Numbered from the stretch's first letter, positions 9,356 to 20,000 are shown. The stretch is 64,000 nt of DNA from Prevotellamassilia timonensis (GCF_021531665.1 NZ_JADYUH010000004.1:36360-100359), one strand, 5' to 3'. Program-made: numbers and translations. Notes: generated by a model not told the origin, from the sequence alone.

Positions 9356-9988
9356 TTATATTTTCAAACTTTTTCCGCCTTCTTCCTCACATTCACCCCC
9401 GCAGGAGCAGGGAGAAGGCTTCGTTTTCTGAGTTTTTTCGTAGCAGCAGCGGCAGAGGGGTTCGTATTCAGTTTGTTCGCCAAGCAGCACGATTTGTTCG
9501 TCCGCCACTTTGCGATGGCTGACGTATGCCAAACCACCGCAGCGCACGCAGATGGCGTGGACTTTCGTCACTTGCTCGGCAACGGCACAAAGCGCGGGCA
9601 TCGGACCGAACGGGACTCCCTGAAAGTCCATGTCCAAGCCGGCGACTATCACGCGCTTGCCGTTGCGCGCCAATTCGTTGCATACATCCACCAGCGACGC
9701 GTCAAAGAACTGCGCCTCATCAATGCCGACCACCTGAGCCTCGGAGGCGAGGAGCAGAATGCTGCGGGCGGAATCGACAGGTGTGGAAGCGATGGAGTTG
9801 GAGTCGTGGGAGACAACGTCTTCGTCGGAATAGCGGGTATCGATGGAGGGTTTGTAGATTTCCACCTTTTGGCGGGCGATGCGTGCTCTCTTCAGGCGTC
9901 TGATGAGTTCTTCTGTCTTACCGGAAAACATGGAACCGCAAATGACTTCGATGCGACCTTGGTGAATGTGGGGTTCTTCTTGATACAT
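9356..9988 (-). CDS. tdk: Thymidine kinase (type II)
   Basis: This enzyme phosphorylates thymidine to dTMP in nucleotide salvage. The 210 residues contain the P-loop [14 protein letters not shown], the Walker B-like [11 protein letters not shown], the lasso/zinc cysteines CVRCGG and CRCC, and the flexible tail. The start giving MYQEEPHIH was chosen because it leaves about 11 residues before the conserved RIEVICGSM; an in-frame ATG 36 bases upstream is also possible. The C-terminal tail is Ser/Cys/Gly-rich. It is a single gene with an element of repeat family B just upstream. Confidence 0.94.
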   Translation of the reverse strand: MYQEEPHIHQGRIEVICGSMFSGKTEELIRRLKRARIARQKVEIYKPSIDTRYSDEDVVSHDSNSIASTPVDSARSILLLASEAQVVGIDEAQFFDASLVDVCNELARNGKRVIVAGLDMDFQGVPFGPMPALCAVAEQVTKVHAICVRCGGLAYVSHRKVADEQIVLLGEQTEYEPLCRCCYEKTQKTKPSPCSCGGECEEEGGKSLKI

Positions 9989-10052
9989 GGATTTTGGAGT
10001 CTGAGAGTTTTCAATGTGATGCACCTATTATGCAGTTCAGGCAGAAGCCTAT

Positions 10053-10129
10053 AGGAGTGTTCTAAAAATTAGGAAAACGTAAGCACTTTCTTTTGAACGT
10101 TCCTTATCCCGTAATTTATAGAAACCCCT
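10053..10129. repeat. Family B repeat, internally deleted copy
   Basis: It starts with AGGAGTGTTCTAAAAATTAGG and ends with GTAATTTATAGAAACCCCT, the ends of the full-length family B element seen at 17140-17334 and 49465-49658. The central part with the GGAG-hairpin-TGAC core is missing. It lies upstream of tdk. Confidence 0.75.
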
Positions 10130-10218
10130 ATATAATAAGGAGTGCAGAATCCGCTTCCCACAGGCGGGAGCGGCTTTCGGGGCGTAAAATTACAAATAAA
10201 AACCGACAGACAGAAAAA

Positions 10219-10258
10219 GGGGATTGCTTCGGAACATTAGCGTTCGGAAACAATCCCC
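10219..10258 (-). terminator. Terminator after the Cys/Lys-rich miniprotein gene
   Basis: GGGGATTG pairs with CAATCCCC across a 24-base loop that carries two copies of TTCGGAA, and a TTTTT run follows on the minus strand. Confidence 0.65.
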
Positions 10259-10292
10259 CAATTTTTGGTTTTGTGAGGAGAGAAACTCCGTC

Positions 10293-10517
10293 TTATTTCT
10301 TTTCAGCCATTTTCTTGCAGCATTTCTTCATTGCTTCGCACTTCTTGCCATCTTTGCAAGCCTTGATTTTTTTGCAACACTTCTTTTGGGCTTTGTCGCA
10401 AACTTTCTCACATTTTTCAGTCTTAGCTTTTTTGCAGCAAGATTTCTTCACGGGTTCCTGTGCAGCTACGTTGAGGGCGAAAACACCCATGCACAGAAGG
10501 AGCATAAACTTTTTCAT
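10293..10517 (-). CDS. Exported Cys/Lys-rich miniprotein (74 residues)
   Basis: A clear signal peptide (MKKFMLLLCMGVFALNVAAQ) is followed by a mature part of about 55 residues. It consists mostly of lysine and cysteine, with CCKK three times and ten cysteines in all, and patterns such as KCEKVC and KKCC. No family is recognised. The paired cysteines suggest metal binding or redox chemistry outside the cytoplasm, but this is inference. It stands alone, with its own terminator and a possible -7 box (TACATTTG) about 110 bases upstream. Against a chance frame: the signal peptide, ATG and terminator all line up. Confidence 0.7.
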   Translation of the reverse strand: MKKFMLLLCMGVFALNVAAQEPVKKSCCKKAKTEKCEKVCDKAQKKCCKKIKACKDGKKCEAMKKCCKKMAEKK

Positions 10518-10737
10518 GATGTTTCTGTTTTTAGTGTTATGGAATGATGTATCTTATCGAAAGGTTGAAGCGCCTCTCTATTTGGTTTGACTGGTCTGAG
10601 GCGCGACGGTTTAATCCTTCGCCTGCAAATGTAAGACAAAATGCAATTTTGTACCTTACAAAGCACACTTAAAAAACATTATTTGTGCTCAATATTTGTG
10701 CTCAACACATTGTCTTGCATGGCGGGAATGCTGTGTT

Positions 10738-12009
10738 TCACATGTTGTCAAGCGCTTGACGGATGTCGGCAAGGATGTCTTCGATGTCTTCAATGCCGAC
10801 GCTGAGACGGATGAGGTCCGGGGCGACACCGGCTTCGCGCAGTTGCTCATCGGAGAGTTGGCGGTGAGTGTGGCTCGCGGGATGAAGAACGCAGGTGCGA
10901 GCGTCTGCGACATGGGTCACGATGGCAATCATCTTCAGACTGTCCATGAAACGGATGGCGTCCTCACGGGAACCTTTCAGTCCGAAGGCAATGACACCAC
11001 AACCGCCGTTGGGAAGATATTTCTGACCCAGCGCATAATATTTGTCCTCGGGCAGTCCGGCATAGTTTATCCAAGCCACGCGTTCATTGTCGCGAAGGAA
11101 CTCCGCCACCTTTTGGGCGTTCTCGCAGTGGCGTTGCATTCTGAGGTGGAGCGACTCGAGACCGAGGTTGAGGAGGAAGGCATTCTCGGGACTTTGGATG
11201 CTGCCGAGGTCGCGCATGAGTTGGGCTGTGGCTTTGGTGATATATGCCATTTTTCCGAAGCTTTCGGCATAGGCAAGTCCGTGGTAGCTTTCATCGGGAG
11301 CGCAGAGACCCGGGAATTTGTCGGCATGTGACATCCAGTCGAAGTTGCCGCTGTCCACGATGCAACCGCCGACGGCGCAGGCATGACCATCCATATACTT
11401 CGTCGTTGAATGCGTCACAATGTCTGCGCCCCATTCAAACGGGCGACAGTTGATGGGCGTGGCGAAGGTGTTGTCCACGAGGAGGGGCACGCCGTTGGCA
11501 TGAGCAAGGCGGGCGAAGCGTTCGATGTCAAAGACGTGGCCGCCGGGATTCGAGATGGTTTCACCGAAGACACACTTCGTGTTCGGGCGGAAGAGCGCTT
11601 GGATTTCTTCGTCGGACGAGTCGGGGTCAAAGAAGGTGCACTCGATGCCCATCTTTTTCATCGTCACGCCAAAGAGATTGAACGTGCCGCCGTAGATGGT
11701 TTTGGAGGAGAGGAAGTGGTCGCCGGCTTCGCAGATGTTGAAGACGGCATAGAAAGACGCAGCCTGTCCGCTGGAGGTCAGCATCGCACCGACGCCGCCC
11801 TCAAGCGCAGCAATCTTGGACGCCACGGCATCGTTGGTCGGGTTCTGAAGACGCGTGTAGAAATAGCCGCTGTCCTTGAGGTCGAACAGTCGCGCCATCT
11901 GCTCGCTGTTGTCATATTTAAAGGTGGTGCTTTGATAGATGGGAAGCACGCGCGGTTCTCCCTTCTTGGGCTGCCAGCCCGCTTGCACACAAAGAGTGGA
12001 GGGTTTCAT
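10738..12009 (-). CDS. metY: O-acetylhomoserine sulfhydrylase (PLP enzyme)
   Basis: This 423-residue Cys/Met-metabolism PLP enzyme makes homocysteine from O-acetylhomoserine and sulfide. It has the conserved start TLCVQAGW, the region YFYTRLQNPT, PLP-phosphate residues in SSGQAASF, and the Lys-containing STTKYMDGH. The tail LIRLSVGIEDIEDILADI is typical. Length and order fit the MetY branch better than cystathionine gamma-synthase. It follows the acyltransferase gene by 46 bases on the same strand, which may be only positional. Confidence 0.93.
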   Translation of the reverse strand: MKPSTLCVQAGWQPKKGEPRVLPIYQSTTFKYDNSEQMARLFDLKDSGYFYTRLQNPTNDAVASKIAALEGGVGAMLTSSGQAASFYAVFNICEAGDHFLSSKTIYGGTFNLFGVTMKKMGIECTFFDPDSSDEEIQALFRPNTKCVFGETISNPGGHVFDIERFARLAHANGVPLLVDNTFATPINCRPFEWGADIVTHSTTKYMDGHACAVGGCIVDSGNFDWMSHADKFPGLCAPDESYHGLAYAESFGKMAYITKATAQLMRDLGSIQSPENAFLLNLGLESLHLRMQRHCENAQKVAEFLRDNERVAWINYAGLPEDKYYALGQKYLPNGGCGVIAFGLKGSREDAIRFMDSLKMIAIVTHVADARTCVLHPASHTHRQLSDEQLREAGVAPDLIRLSVGIEDIEDILADIRQALDNM

Positions 12010-12055
12010 GAGTGATATAATAATGAATAAGGTTTTTCTAAACTTAGGAGATTTT

Positions 12056-13165
12056 CTATATTCCCAACGCCCGGCTCACGAACTTTGGCAGGACGCGTTG
12101 CAGGACACGATAGCCGACGAGACAGACGGCGACAGCGACGACAGCGCTACCGATGAACGCCGCGAGAGCCACGAGCGGCGGCTGTCCGAGCGTCAGTTTG
12201 TGCAGCACCACAGTGACGGGGAACAGAACGATGGTGTGGAAAGCATAGACAAAGAAACTACTTTTGGACAACCAAGGGTGCGGGGCACGACGTCGGGTGT
12301 AGGCTCGGGCGGCGTGGAGGAGCACCACCATGGCAGAGAGATTGTAGAGATGACAGGACATTCCATTCGGAAGGAGGTCGGACAGCAAGCCAAACATCTT
12401 CTCGGGCAACGTGTTCCAGACCAGCATGACTGCGGCAACGATGAGTGCCGGGCGAAGCAGACGCCGGGTTGTTTCGATGGGACAGAGTCCACGAACAGAA
12501 AAGAACGCGCCGAGGGAGAAATAGAACCAGCCTGCCATTCTCATTCCCAACGGATTCTGCCAAAGTTGAAGAAGTCCGACCACGCTCAAAACAAAAAGGA
12601 AGAGGAAGGGAACGCGCCGCAGGAGGAAGTGAAGCAGAGGAGCGAAGAGCACAACAATCATCAAGTCCCTGATGAACCACAACTGATCCAACTCAGGATA
12701 AGAAGACACCCACACAGTCATTCCCCACAAGTTGGCAGACGTTTCAGCGGAGATGTCACCCCAAAAGATTTCAAGAGGGGAAAAAGTTTGCAATGCCGTT
12801 TTCCAATCACCGCCTTGAAGCAGTGTCTTGAGCGGAGCCAGCAGAAACGCCAGAAAATTCCAAACGATGTAGGGAAGGAGAAGTGTGACGCAACGTTTCC
12901 GGAGTTTTTCCCTTTGGTCAGCAAGCGTGAACGTCTGCTTTTGATAGAAGAAGAGGAAACCGGAGATGGCGAAGAAGAGAGGCACTGCCACGGCAGGGAG
13001 ACTCCTTGACAAAAAATGGACAGGCACGCTGAACCACAAGGAATCCTGTGCTTCGGCTGCCTGCCAGATTTTGTTTTGCGTGTGAATCAACACCACCAAG
13101 AGCGCCAGCGGAAAGCGCAGCGCGGTGATGTAGGAAGTGGGAGCCATGGATGTGCTTCTCTGCAT
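12056..13165 (-). CDS. Acyltransferase family 3 membrane protein
   Basis: This protein of about 369 residues has roughly ten membrane helices and is typical of acyltransferase 3 proteins that acetylate surface sugars. The N-terminal motif ALRFPLALLVVLIHTQNKIW includes the conserved histidine of the family, and FFAISGFLFFYQK and RKRCVTLLLPYIVWN follow. Several starts are possible: TTG overlapping the preceding BCCP stop, the chosen ATG, or an ATG six codons later. The acceptor sugar is unknown. It is placed behind the carboxylase genes, probably on the same transcript but unrelated in role. Confidence 0.82.
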   Translation of the reverse strand: MQRSTSMAPTSYITALRFPLALLVVLIHTQNKIWQAAEAQDSLWFSVPVHFLSRSLPAVAVPLFFAISGFLFFYQKQTFTLADQREKLRKRCVTLLLPYIVWNFLAFLLAPLKTLLQGGDWKTALQTFSPLEIFWGDISAETSANLWGMTVWVSSYPELDQLWFIRDLMIVVLFAPLLHFLLRRVPFLFLFVLSVVGLLQLWQNPLGMRMAGWFYFSLGAFFSVRGLCPIETTRRLLRPALIVAAVMLVWNTLPEKMFGLLSDLLPNGMSCHLYNLSAMVVLLHAARAYTRRRAPHPWLSKSSFFVYAFHTIVLFPVTVVLHKLTLGQPPLVALAAFIGSAVVAVAVCLVGYRVLQRVLPKFVSRALGI

Positions 13166-13181
13166 CTTCTCGGACAGGGTC

Positions 13182-13628
13182 TCAACCAATGGTCAGCAGG
13201 GTGGTTCCCTCCTTGACGCTGTCGCCGGGAGCCACGCAGATGCCGGTGATAGCACCGTCGCATTCGGCGTTGATGTTGTTCTCCATCTTCATGGCTTCGA
13301 GCACGAGGACGGTTTCGCCTTTCTTGACGGCTTGTCCGTTCTGCACGAGCACTTTGGTCACCACGCCGGGGAGCGGAGCCTTGACGGGTGTGCCGGCACC
13401 GGCTGCCCCTTTGGCTGCAGGAGCTGCGGCAGGTTCTGCGGCGGGAGCGGCAGGGGCGGCTGCACCTTCGGTTGAAACGGTGGGGAGGTCTTCTTCCACG
13501 AGGGAGGAGCCGTGCATGGTCACTTCAAAAGGAATGCCGTTCACTTCCACCTTGGCTTGAGAACCGTTGATGCTGTCGATGGTGACATCAAACTGTGTTC
13601 CGTTGATGGTATATTTATATTGTTTCAT
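13182..13628 (-). CDS. Biotin carboxyl carrier protein of a decarboxylase/carboxylase
   Basis: The 148-residue protein has an N-terminal strand-rich segment, an Ala/Pro-rich linker (TEGAAAPAAPAAEPAAAP) and a C-terminal biotinyl domain. The biotin attachment site is EAMKMEN, with the lysine as acceptor. This linker is typical of the gamma/carrier subunits of sodium-pumping or propionate-type carboxylases. Together with mmdA and the small gene between them it forms a compact operon. Confidence 0.92.
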   Translation of the reverse strand: MKQYKYTINGTQFDVTIDSINGSQAKVEVNGIPFEVTMHGSSLVEEDLPTVSTEGAAAPAAPAAEPAAAPAAKGAAGAGTPVKAPLPGVVTKVLVQNGQAVKKGETVLVLEAMKMENNINAECDGAITGICVAPGDSVKEGTTLLTIG

Positions 13629-13687
13629 TTTGGAGATTATGTTTGCTTTTGGAGCTCACCGACGCGCAAGCGTAGCGAGCGTGGAGG

Positions 13688-14014
13688 TTAGACAAGAGGC
13701 AGAGGGTTGATGAGACTGGTGGGCGCGTTCCAGTTGGAAGCTACGGGAGTGACGGTGATGACTCCCGGTTCGTCGTCGTGAACCACCTCTACTTCATACT
13801 CGATGAGTGCAAGGGCGATGACGGCAGCGTAGGCTTGCATGTCTGCTTCTGACACTTCGGGGTGCGCTCCGTCGATGAGGAGTTCGGCGATAGTGCCCTG
13901 CTTTTCGTCCAAGCGAATGGAGAGCACCTTGTCACCGAGGTGATATTCAAATGTTTTCACTGTGAGAATCTTGTTTGCGGTTTGAAATGCTTCGCGGGAA
14001 AGGGGGAGGCACAT
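13688..14014 (-). CDS. Small soluble protein of the biotin-carboxylase operon
   Basis: The 108-residue protein sits between the carboxyltransferase and carrier genes. No membrane helix is visible, so it is not the usual OadG/gamma type. Features are LGDKVLSIRLDEKQG, DGAHPEVSEADMQAYAAVIA and a C-terminal EVEVVHDDEPG strand-rich part. A GTG codon 18 codons later (giving VKTFEYHLGDK) is a second possible start and may be the true one, since the first residues lack conservation cues. The function is unknown; it may be a structural or assembly subunit. Confidence 0.68.
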   Translation of the reverse strand: MCLPLSREAFQTANKILTVKTFEYHLGDKVLSIRLDEKQGTIAELLIDGAHPEVSEADMQAYAAVIALALIEYEVEVVHDDEPGVITVTPVASNWNAPTSLINPLPLV

Positions 14015-14060
14015 ACCATATTATATATATGCTTCGCCTCCCCTCTTTTAGTCCGTGAGA

Positions 14061-15614
<1,554 letters not shown>

Positions 15615-15774
15615 ATTGAAAGGAATGTGTTTGTTTGTTCTTTCTGAGAAATGATGTCTTCTTCAAAGAATGGTGCAAAAGTAGTGATAATCTGTGGGAA
15701 AATGGGGAGAAAAAGGCAGAAAACACCTATTCTTTGGGAAGAAAGTCGGCGGAGACCGTGCGAAACCACCACTA

Positions 15775-15936
15775 AGTAATATGAAATTAATAAGTTGCGT
15801 CAGATTTGAATTAGATTTTCGAGGTCAGATTTTCACCCGAAGAAGGAGCATAGTCGTAGTTATGTGACTGATGAGGGAGGAAATATGGACCGAAAAGATT
15901 TTCAAAGATGATGCAGGTTATTTTTTGAGGATTACT
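15775..15936 (-). repeat. Family A dispersed element, copy 1 (162 bp)
   Basis: Bounded by AGTAAT and ATTACT, a perfect 6-bp terminal inverted repeat. The interior contains GGAGCATAG...CTATGTGACTGA and is over 90% the same as copies at 22169-22330 and 33181-33343. No transposase is inside, so it resembles a miniature non-autonomous element or REP-like sequence. It lies 160 bases upstream of mmdA. Confidence 0.85.
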
Positions 15937-16129
15937 AAAAACCACAAATGCGCGGGAGTTTCGTTCCCGATGTGAAGAAAGATTACTCGGCTTCATCAAA
16001 GGGTGTTCTTTGCCAACACACGAAAGGAGAATGAGGGAACATGTTGTCGCGTAAAAACTTTACATTTTGTATAGGACAAGTCCCCTCGCAGTTTTCATCT
16101 CAATGAAGTGATTCTATATACCATATTAC
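15937..16129. other. Gap without recognisable gene
   Basis: No coding frame, promoter or repeat is visible in this part between family A copy 1 and the composite repeat. The sequence is AT-rich and unremarkable. Confidence 0.6.
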
Positions 16130-16149
16130 AAGGGCAAGAAAAAACTATG

Positions 16150-16222
16150 CAAACTATACACAAACCCTACATTAAACCATGCATCTATCTGATTTCCCGT
16201 GCGTTACGAAATGTATAGTTTG
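16150..16222. repeat. Hairpin element H1 with conserved loop
   Basis: CAAACTATACA and TGTATAGTTTG form a perfect 11-bp stem. The loop carries CCCTACAT, GCATCTA, CTGATTTCCCG and CGTTAC, which align with the loops of H2 and H3. Relative to H2 and H3 the stem has two compensating base-pair changes. Confidence 0.75.
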
Positions 16223-16940
16223 TGACGCAAACCCTACACAAACCATACATTGAACTATACACTGAGGCGTTTCAAACCCTACACAAAAACTATACATGAA
16301 AGCCTACACCGCCACACGAACCCTACACAAAAAAATATACACAAAACCCTACACTGCAACCCTACATTGCAACGGCACGCAGTTTTACTTAGGAGCGCAC
16401 CCAGGAAAAACTAGGAGCGCACCCAGGAAAAACTAGGAGCGCACCTAAGAAAAATTAGGAGCGCACCTAAGAAAAACTTGGAGCGCACCTAGGAAAAATT
16501 AGGAGCGCACCCGGTTAAAATTTGCCTTCTTCAAATTTTTATTTCCCTTCTTCAAATTTTTATTTCCCTTCCTCAAATTTTTATTTCCCTTCCTCAAAAT
16601 TTTCTTTCCCTTCCCCAAATTTCACTTAGCCTTCCCCTAATTTTTCTTAGCCTTCCCATAGTTTTTCTTAGCCTTCCCATAGTTTTTCTTAGCCTTCCCA
16701 TAGTTTTTCTTAGCCTTCCCCTCTCCCACTCTTCCTCTCTTTGTCTCTTTGTCTCTTTGTCTCTTAGTCTCTTTGACTCTTAGTCTCTTAGTCTCTTTGA
16801 CTCTTAGTCTCTTTGTCTCTTAGTCTCTTTGACTCTTAGTCTCTTAGTCTCTTTGACTCTTAGTCTCTTTGACTCTTAGTCTCTTTGACTCTTAGTTCCC
16901 ATGTAGGGTTCAGTGTAGGGTTCGTGTAGGATTTTTGGTT

Positions 16941-17013
16941 CAAACCCTACACAGCGCAACGAGCGGATAATCAGCGAGATACGAATGAAATGTAGGAATT
17001 TGTGTAGGGTTTG
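16941..17013. repeat. Hairpin element H2 with conserved loop
   Basis: CAAACCCTACACA pairs with TGTGTAGGGTTTG (13 bp). Read on the minus strand, the loop has TCCTACAT, GTATCTC, CTGATTATCCGC and CGTTGC, nearly the same as H3. Confidence 0.8.
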
Positions 17014-17139
17014 CAGGATTTTTATTTCCCCTTTATTTATGTATGTAGATGCTGCGTGTCGGTGCATTATTTCTCGGTGACGAGTTTCAGTGGTGCGCCT
17101 CTACTTCCGCAGCTATCATTGAATTTGAAACGCAATCCT

Positions 17140-17334
17140 AAGGGGTGTTCTATAAATTACGGGATAAGGAACGTTCAAAAGAAAGTGCTTACGTTTTGGT
17201 CGCTTTTCGTTTCTTAGCGCGCCCTTTTGTAAGTTTCGTCAGTCACATAGCCCGCTATGCTCCTTCCTCAACTGACAAAAGTTCATCTCTAAGAAATCAA
17301 AAATCAACTCAACCTAATTTTTAGAACACCCCTT
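17140..17334 (+). repeat. Family B dispersed element, full-length copy 1 (195 bp)
   Basis: Terminal inverted repeats AAGGGGTGTTC / GAACACCCCTT bound a 195-bp element. The middle contains CACATAGCCCGCTATGCTCC, the reverse of the GGAG-hairpin-TGAC core. It is almost identical to 49465-49658. No coding content. Confidence 0.88.
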
Positions 17335-17711
17335 AAATGAAAGAGCCGTGGTTTTACGTTCTGTCCTTACTGAAAAACATGCTTTTCTTACCACCGACTC
17401 GTCACTCCTTCCCGCGCGTCTCATCGGACTTTCCTTAGGCTTCATCACTTACCGCGGCGCGGCGGTAAGTGACGAATCGGCGCACAGGAGTGAGGAGTTG
17501 GCGGGAAAGAGTCACAAATCGGCGGGAAGTTTTAGGTGCGTTTTATGTGCGTTGCCCGCAACTTGCCTGTGGCACGGGGTCGGAAGATTGAGGAAAAAGG
17601 CGTAAATTTGCAGCCGCAAAAACTGAGACTCCAAACTTGGGACGAGAGCACGACACACGTGCTTTCGACCCATCCAAACTTTTTCATTCACTACATAATC
17701 ATTTCATTTCC
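17335..17711. other. Non-coding leader with GC-rich hairpin
   Basis: An 11-bp stem TCACTTACCGC / GCGGTAAGTGA lies at 17445-17472 in a GC-rich stretch. TAAATTTG at 17604-17611 is a possible -7 box for the following PurF-like gene. An 85-residue frame here has no family features and is not called. Confidence 0.5.
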
Positions 17712-19154
17712 ATGGGAGGCTTTTTCGGAACGGTTTCGCAGAAAGAGTGCGTTGCCGACTTGTTCTATGGCACAGATTACAATTCTCACCTCGGCACGAG
17801 AAGAGGCGGTTTGGCTGCCTACGATTCCCAAAACAAAAATTTCACGCGCTCCATCCATAATTTGGAGAACGCCTATTTCCGCTCCAAATTTGAACCGGGC
17901 TTGAGCCGCTTCGCCGGAGCAACCTCCGGCATCGGAGTCATCAGCGACACGGACGCACAGCCCCTTGTCCTGCACTCCCACCTGGGGCGCTTTGCCATCG
18001 TCACCGTGGCGAAGGTGAACAACATTGAGGAACTGGTGCGACAACTCCTGAACGAAAACTGCCACTTCGCCGAACTCTCCTCGGGAAAAATCAATCAGAC
18101 GGAACTCGTCGCACTGCTTCTGATTCAAGGAAAGACCTTCCGTGAGGGGATTGAGAACGTCTTCCGCCACATCGACGGCTCCTGCTCCATGCTTCTCCTC
18201 ACGGAGGACGGAATCATCGCCGCACGCGACGAATGGGGCAGAACGCCTATCGTCCTCGGCAAAAAGGAGGGGGCATGGGCTGCCACCTCCGAAACCACAG
18301 CCTTCCCCAACCTTGACTTTGAAACCGTCAGAGACCTCGGTCCGGGCGAAATCGTCAGACTGAGAGCCGATGGAGTCGAAGTCATCAGACCTGCCTCCAA
18401 CCACCAACAAATCTGCTCCTTCCTCTGGGTCTATTACGGTTTCCCAACCTCCACCTACGAAGCACGAAACGTGGAGGACATGCGCTACGAAAACGGGCGA
18501 CTCATGGCGGAAGAAGACAACGAGGCAAACGATGTGGACTGCGTCTGCGGCATTCCGGACTCGGGAGTGGGCATGGCGCTGGGCTACGCCGCCGGACTGA
18601 AGAAACCCTATCGCCGAACCATTTCCAAATATACGCCAACTTGGCCGCGCTCCTTCACTCCCTCCAACCAGGAGATGCGCTCCCTCGTGGCGAAGATGAA
18701 ACTGATTCCGAACCGCGACATGCTCCGCGGAAAGAAAGTCCTCTTCTGCGACGACTCCATCGTGCGCGGCACGCAACTCCGCGACAACGTCGGTGTGCTC
18801 TTTGAAGACGGCGCGAAGGAAGTGCACATGCGCATCGCCTGTCCGCCACTCATCTACGGCTGCCCCTTCATCGGCTTCACGTCCTCAAAGAGCGACATGG
18901 AACTCATCACGCGCCGCGTCATCCAGGAACTGGAGGGAGACGCCCACAAAAATCTGGAACGCTATGCCGACGTCTCCACTCCGGAGTACGAGCGCATGAC
19001 GGAACTCATTCGCCAGCGACTCGGACTGACTTCACTCAAGTTCAACAAAATGGAAACGCTGGTGAAGGCTATCGGACTGCCCAAATGCCGTCTCTGCACC
19101 CACTGCTTTGACGGAACAGGCTGCTGCGGACTGAAAGAGGAGACGAAAGAATAA
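17712..19154 (+). CDS. Amidophosphoribosyltransferase-like protein lacking the catalytic cysteine
   Basis: This 480-residue protein has the glutamine-amidotransferase plus phosphoribosyltransferase (PRTase) layout of PurF. The PRPP-binding loop is VLFCDDSIVRGTQL, and the ending CRLCTHCFDGTGCC is a cluster-like cysteine set. PurF should begin with Cys at position 2 (MCG...), but here the N-terminus is MGGFFGTVS, so the glutaminase nucleophile is missing. The start giving MGGFF was chosen because the PurF fold begins there and no cysteine occurs near any upstream start. A similar Cys-less form exists in other Bacteroidales. It may use free ammonia or have another role. Confidence 0.85.
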   Translation: MGGFFGTVSQKECVADLFYGTDYNSHLGTRRGGLAAYDSQNKNFTRSIHNLENAYFRSKFEPGLSRFAGATSGIGVISDTDAQPLVLHSHLGRFAIVTVAKVNNIEELVRQLLNENCHFAELSSGKINQTELVALLLIQGKTFREGIENVFRHIDGSCSMLLLTEDGIIAARDEWGRTPIVLGKKEGAWAATSETTAFPNLDFETVRDLGPGEIVRLRADGVEVIRPASNHQQICSFLWVYYGFPTSTYEARNVEDMRYENGRLMAEEDNEANDVDCVCGIPDSGVGMALGYAAGLKKPYRRTISKYTPTWPRSFTPSNQEMRSLVAKMKLIPNRDMLRGKKVLFCDDSIVRGTQLRDNVGVLFEDGAKEVHMRIACPPLIYGCPFIGFTSSKSDMELITRRVIQELEGDAHKNLERYADVSTPEYERMTELIRQRLGLTSLKFNKMETLVKAIGLPKCRLCTHCFDGTGCCGLKEETKE

Positions 19155-19198
19155 AAAAAAGGGCGTCCTATAAGTTATTGGAATAAGACATTCCCCCG
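19155..19198. terminator. Probable terminator region with family B remnant
   Basis: AAAGGGCGTCCTATAAGTTA resembles one end of family B (AAGGGGTGTTCTA), following the PurF-like stop. No strong stem is seen, so terminator activity is only possible. Confidence 0.4.
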
Positions 19199-19214
19199 AA
19201 AGAGAAGACAAGAA

Positions 19215-19982
19215 ATGACTCCGAACCCCTCACTTGCGTTCCACGCCCTCACAACGGGCTACTGCCACGGCTCACGACAGAGCATCGTGGGCAGAGGATT
19301 GGAAGGCAGTTTGCCGCGCGGCACGCTGACCGCACTGCTTGGAACAAACGGGGCGGGAAAGAGCACGCTGCTCCGCACGCTGGCAGGACTGCAACCGCCG
19401 CTGGCGGGCGACATCTTTTGGGAAGGAAACAGCCTCGCATCGCTCACGCCGGAAGAAAGAGCGAAACGTTTGAGCATCGTGCTGACCGTGCGCCCCGAAA
19501 CGGGAAATCTGACAGTCAGAGAGGTGGTGGCACTGGGCAGACTGCCGCACCGCCAAGGACTTTGGGGCAGCCGAAACGCCGCTGCCGACGCCGAAGCGGT
19601 GGAGAGAGCCATGCGGCTGACCACGACAAGCGCTTGGAGCGAACGCCCCGTCAGCCGACTGAGCGACGGAGAACGCCAAAGGGTCTTCATCGCCAAAGCG
19701 CTGGCTCAGGAAACACCGCTCATCCTGCTTGACGAGCCGACTGCCTTTTTGGACTATCCCTCACGCGTGCAGTTCTTCAACCTGCTGAAGCGTCTGACAA
19801 ACGAAATGGGCAAAACCGTTCTGCTCTCCTCCCACGACGTGGAACTTGCCGCCGCACACGCCGACCGCATCCTCCTGCTCTCCAAAGAAAGCCTCTGCCT
19901 CGCACCAACTGAAGCCCAAGAGAGAAACCACGCCATCCGGGACTTCTTCCAACTCGATGCGGAAACACTGCACGGATTCTGA
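19215..19982 (+). CDS. ABC transporter ATP-binding protein, FecE/BtuD type
   Basis: This 255-residue ATPase has Walker A GTNGAGKST, signature LSDGERQRV, Walker B LILLDEPT and the D-loop FLDYPS, plus the H-loop histidine in SSHDVE. Sequence and length suit the family that powers uptake of haem, iron-siderophores or cobalamin. No permease or binding protein is adjacent, so it is an orphan here. Its Q-loop region (VLTVRPETGNLTVREVVALG) is standard. The substrate cannot be told. Confidence 0.85.
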   Translation: MTPNPSLAFHALTTGYCHGSRQSIVGRGLEGSLPRGTLTALLGTNGAGKSTLLRTLAGLQPPLAGDIFWEGNSLASLTPEERAKRLSIVLTVRPETGNLTVREVVALGRLPHRQGLWGSRNAAADAEAVERAMRLTTTSAWSERPVSRLSDGERQRVFIAKALAQETPLILLDEPTAFLDYPSRVQFFNLLKRLTNEMGKTVLLSSHDVELAAAHADRILLLSKESLCLAPTEAQERNHAIRDFFQLDAETLHGF

Positions 19983-20000
19983 TGCCCCCGACTATATATA

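Larger units (their letters stand above)
16130..17036. repeat. Composite modular repeat, copy 1
   Basis: In order: an array of CCTACA-type heptamers with a hairpin at 16150-16222; six tandem AGGAGCGCACC units (22-23 bp period) at 16391-16516; nine or so 24-base CTTC/AAATTT units to about 16720; CTCTTTGACTCTTAG microsatellite to 16897; then a second hairpin at 16941-17013. The same modules, reversed and with the same junction sequences, occur at 62031-62640. No open frame or promoter of note is present. Confidence 0.85.

Noticed and set aside
15811..15999. Frame inside family A (also at 22169 and 33181) as a small gene
   Set aside because: Changes between copies alter residues as often as not; no start signal is shared. 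Reported as a repeat instead.
16391..16516. CRISPR array
   Set aside because: Units are contiguous with no variable spacers, and no cas genes are present.
17348..17605. 85-codon frame in the leader of the PurF-like gene
   Set aside because: No family features; sequence is dominated by inverted GC-rich repeats.
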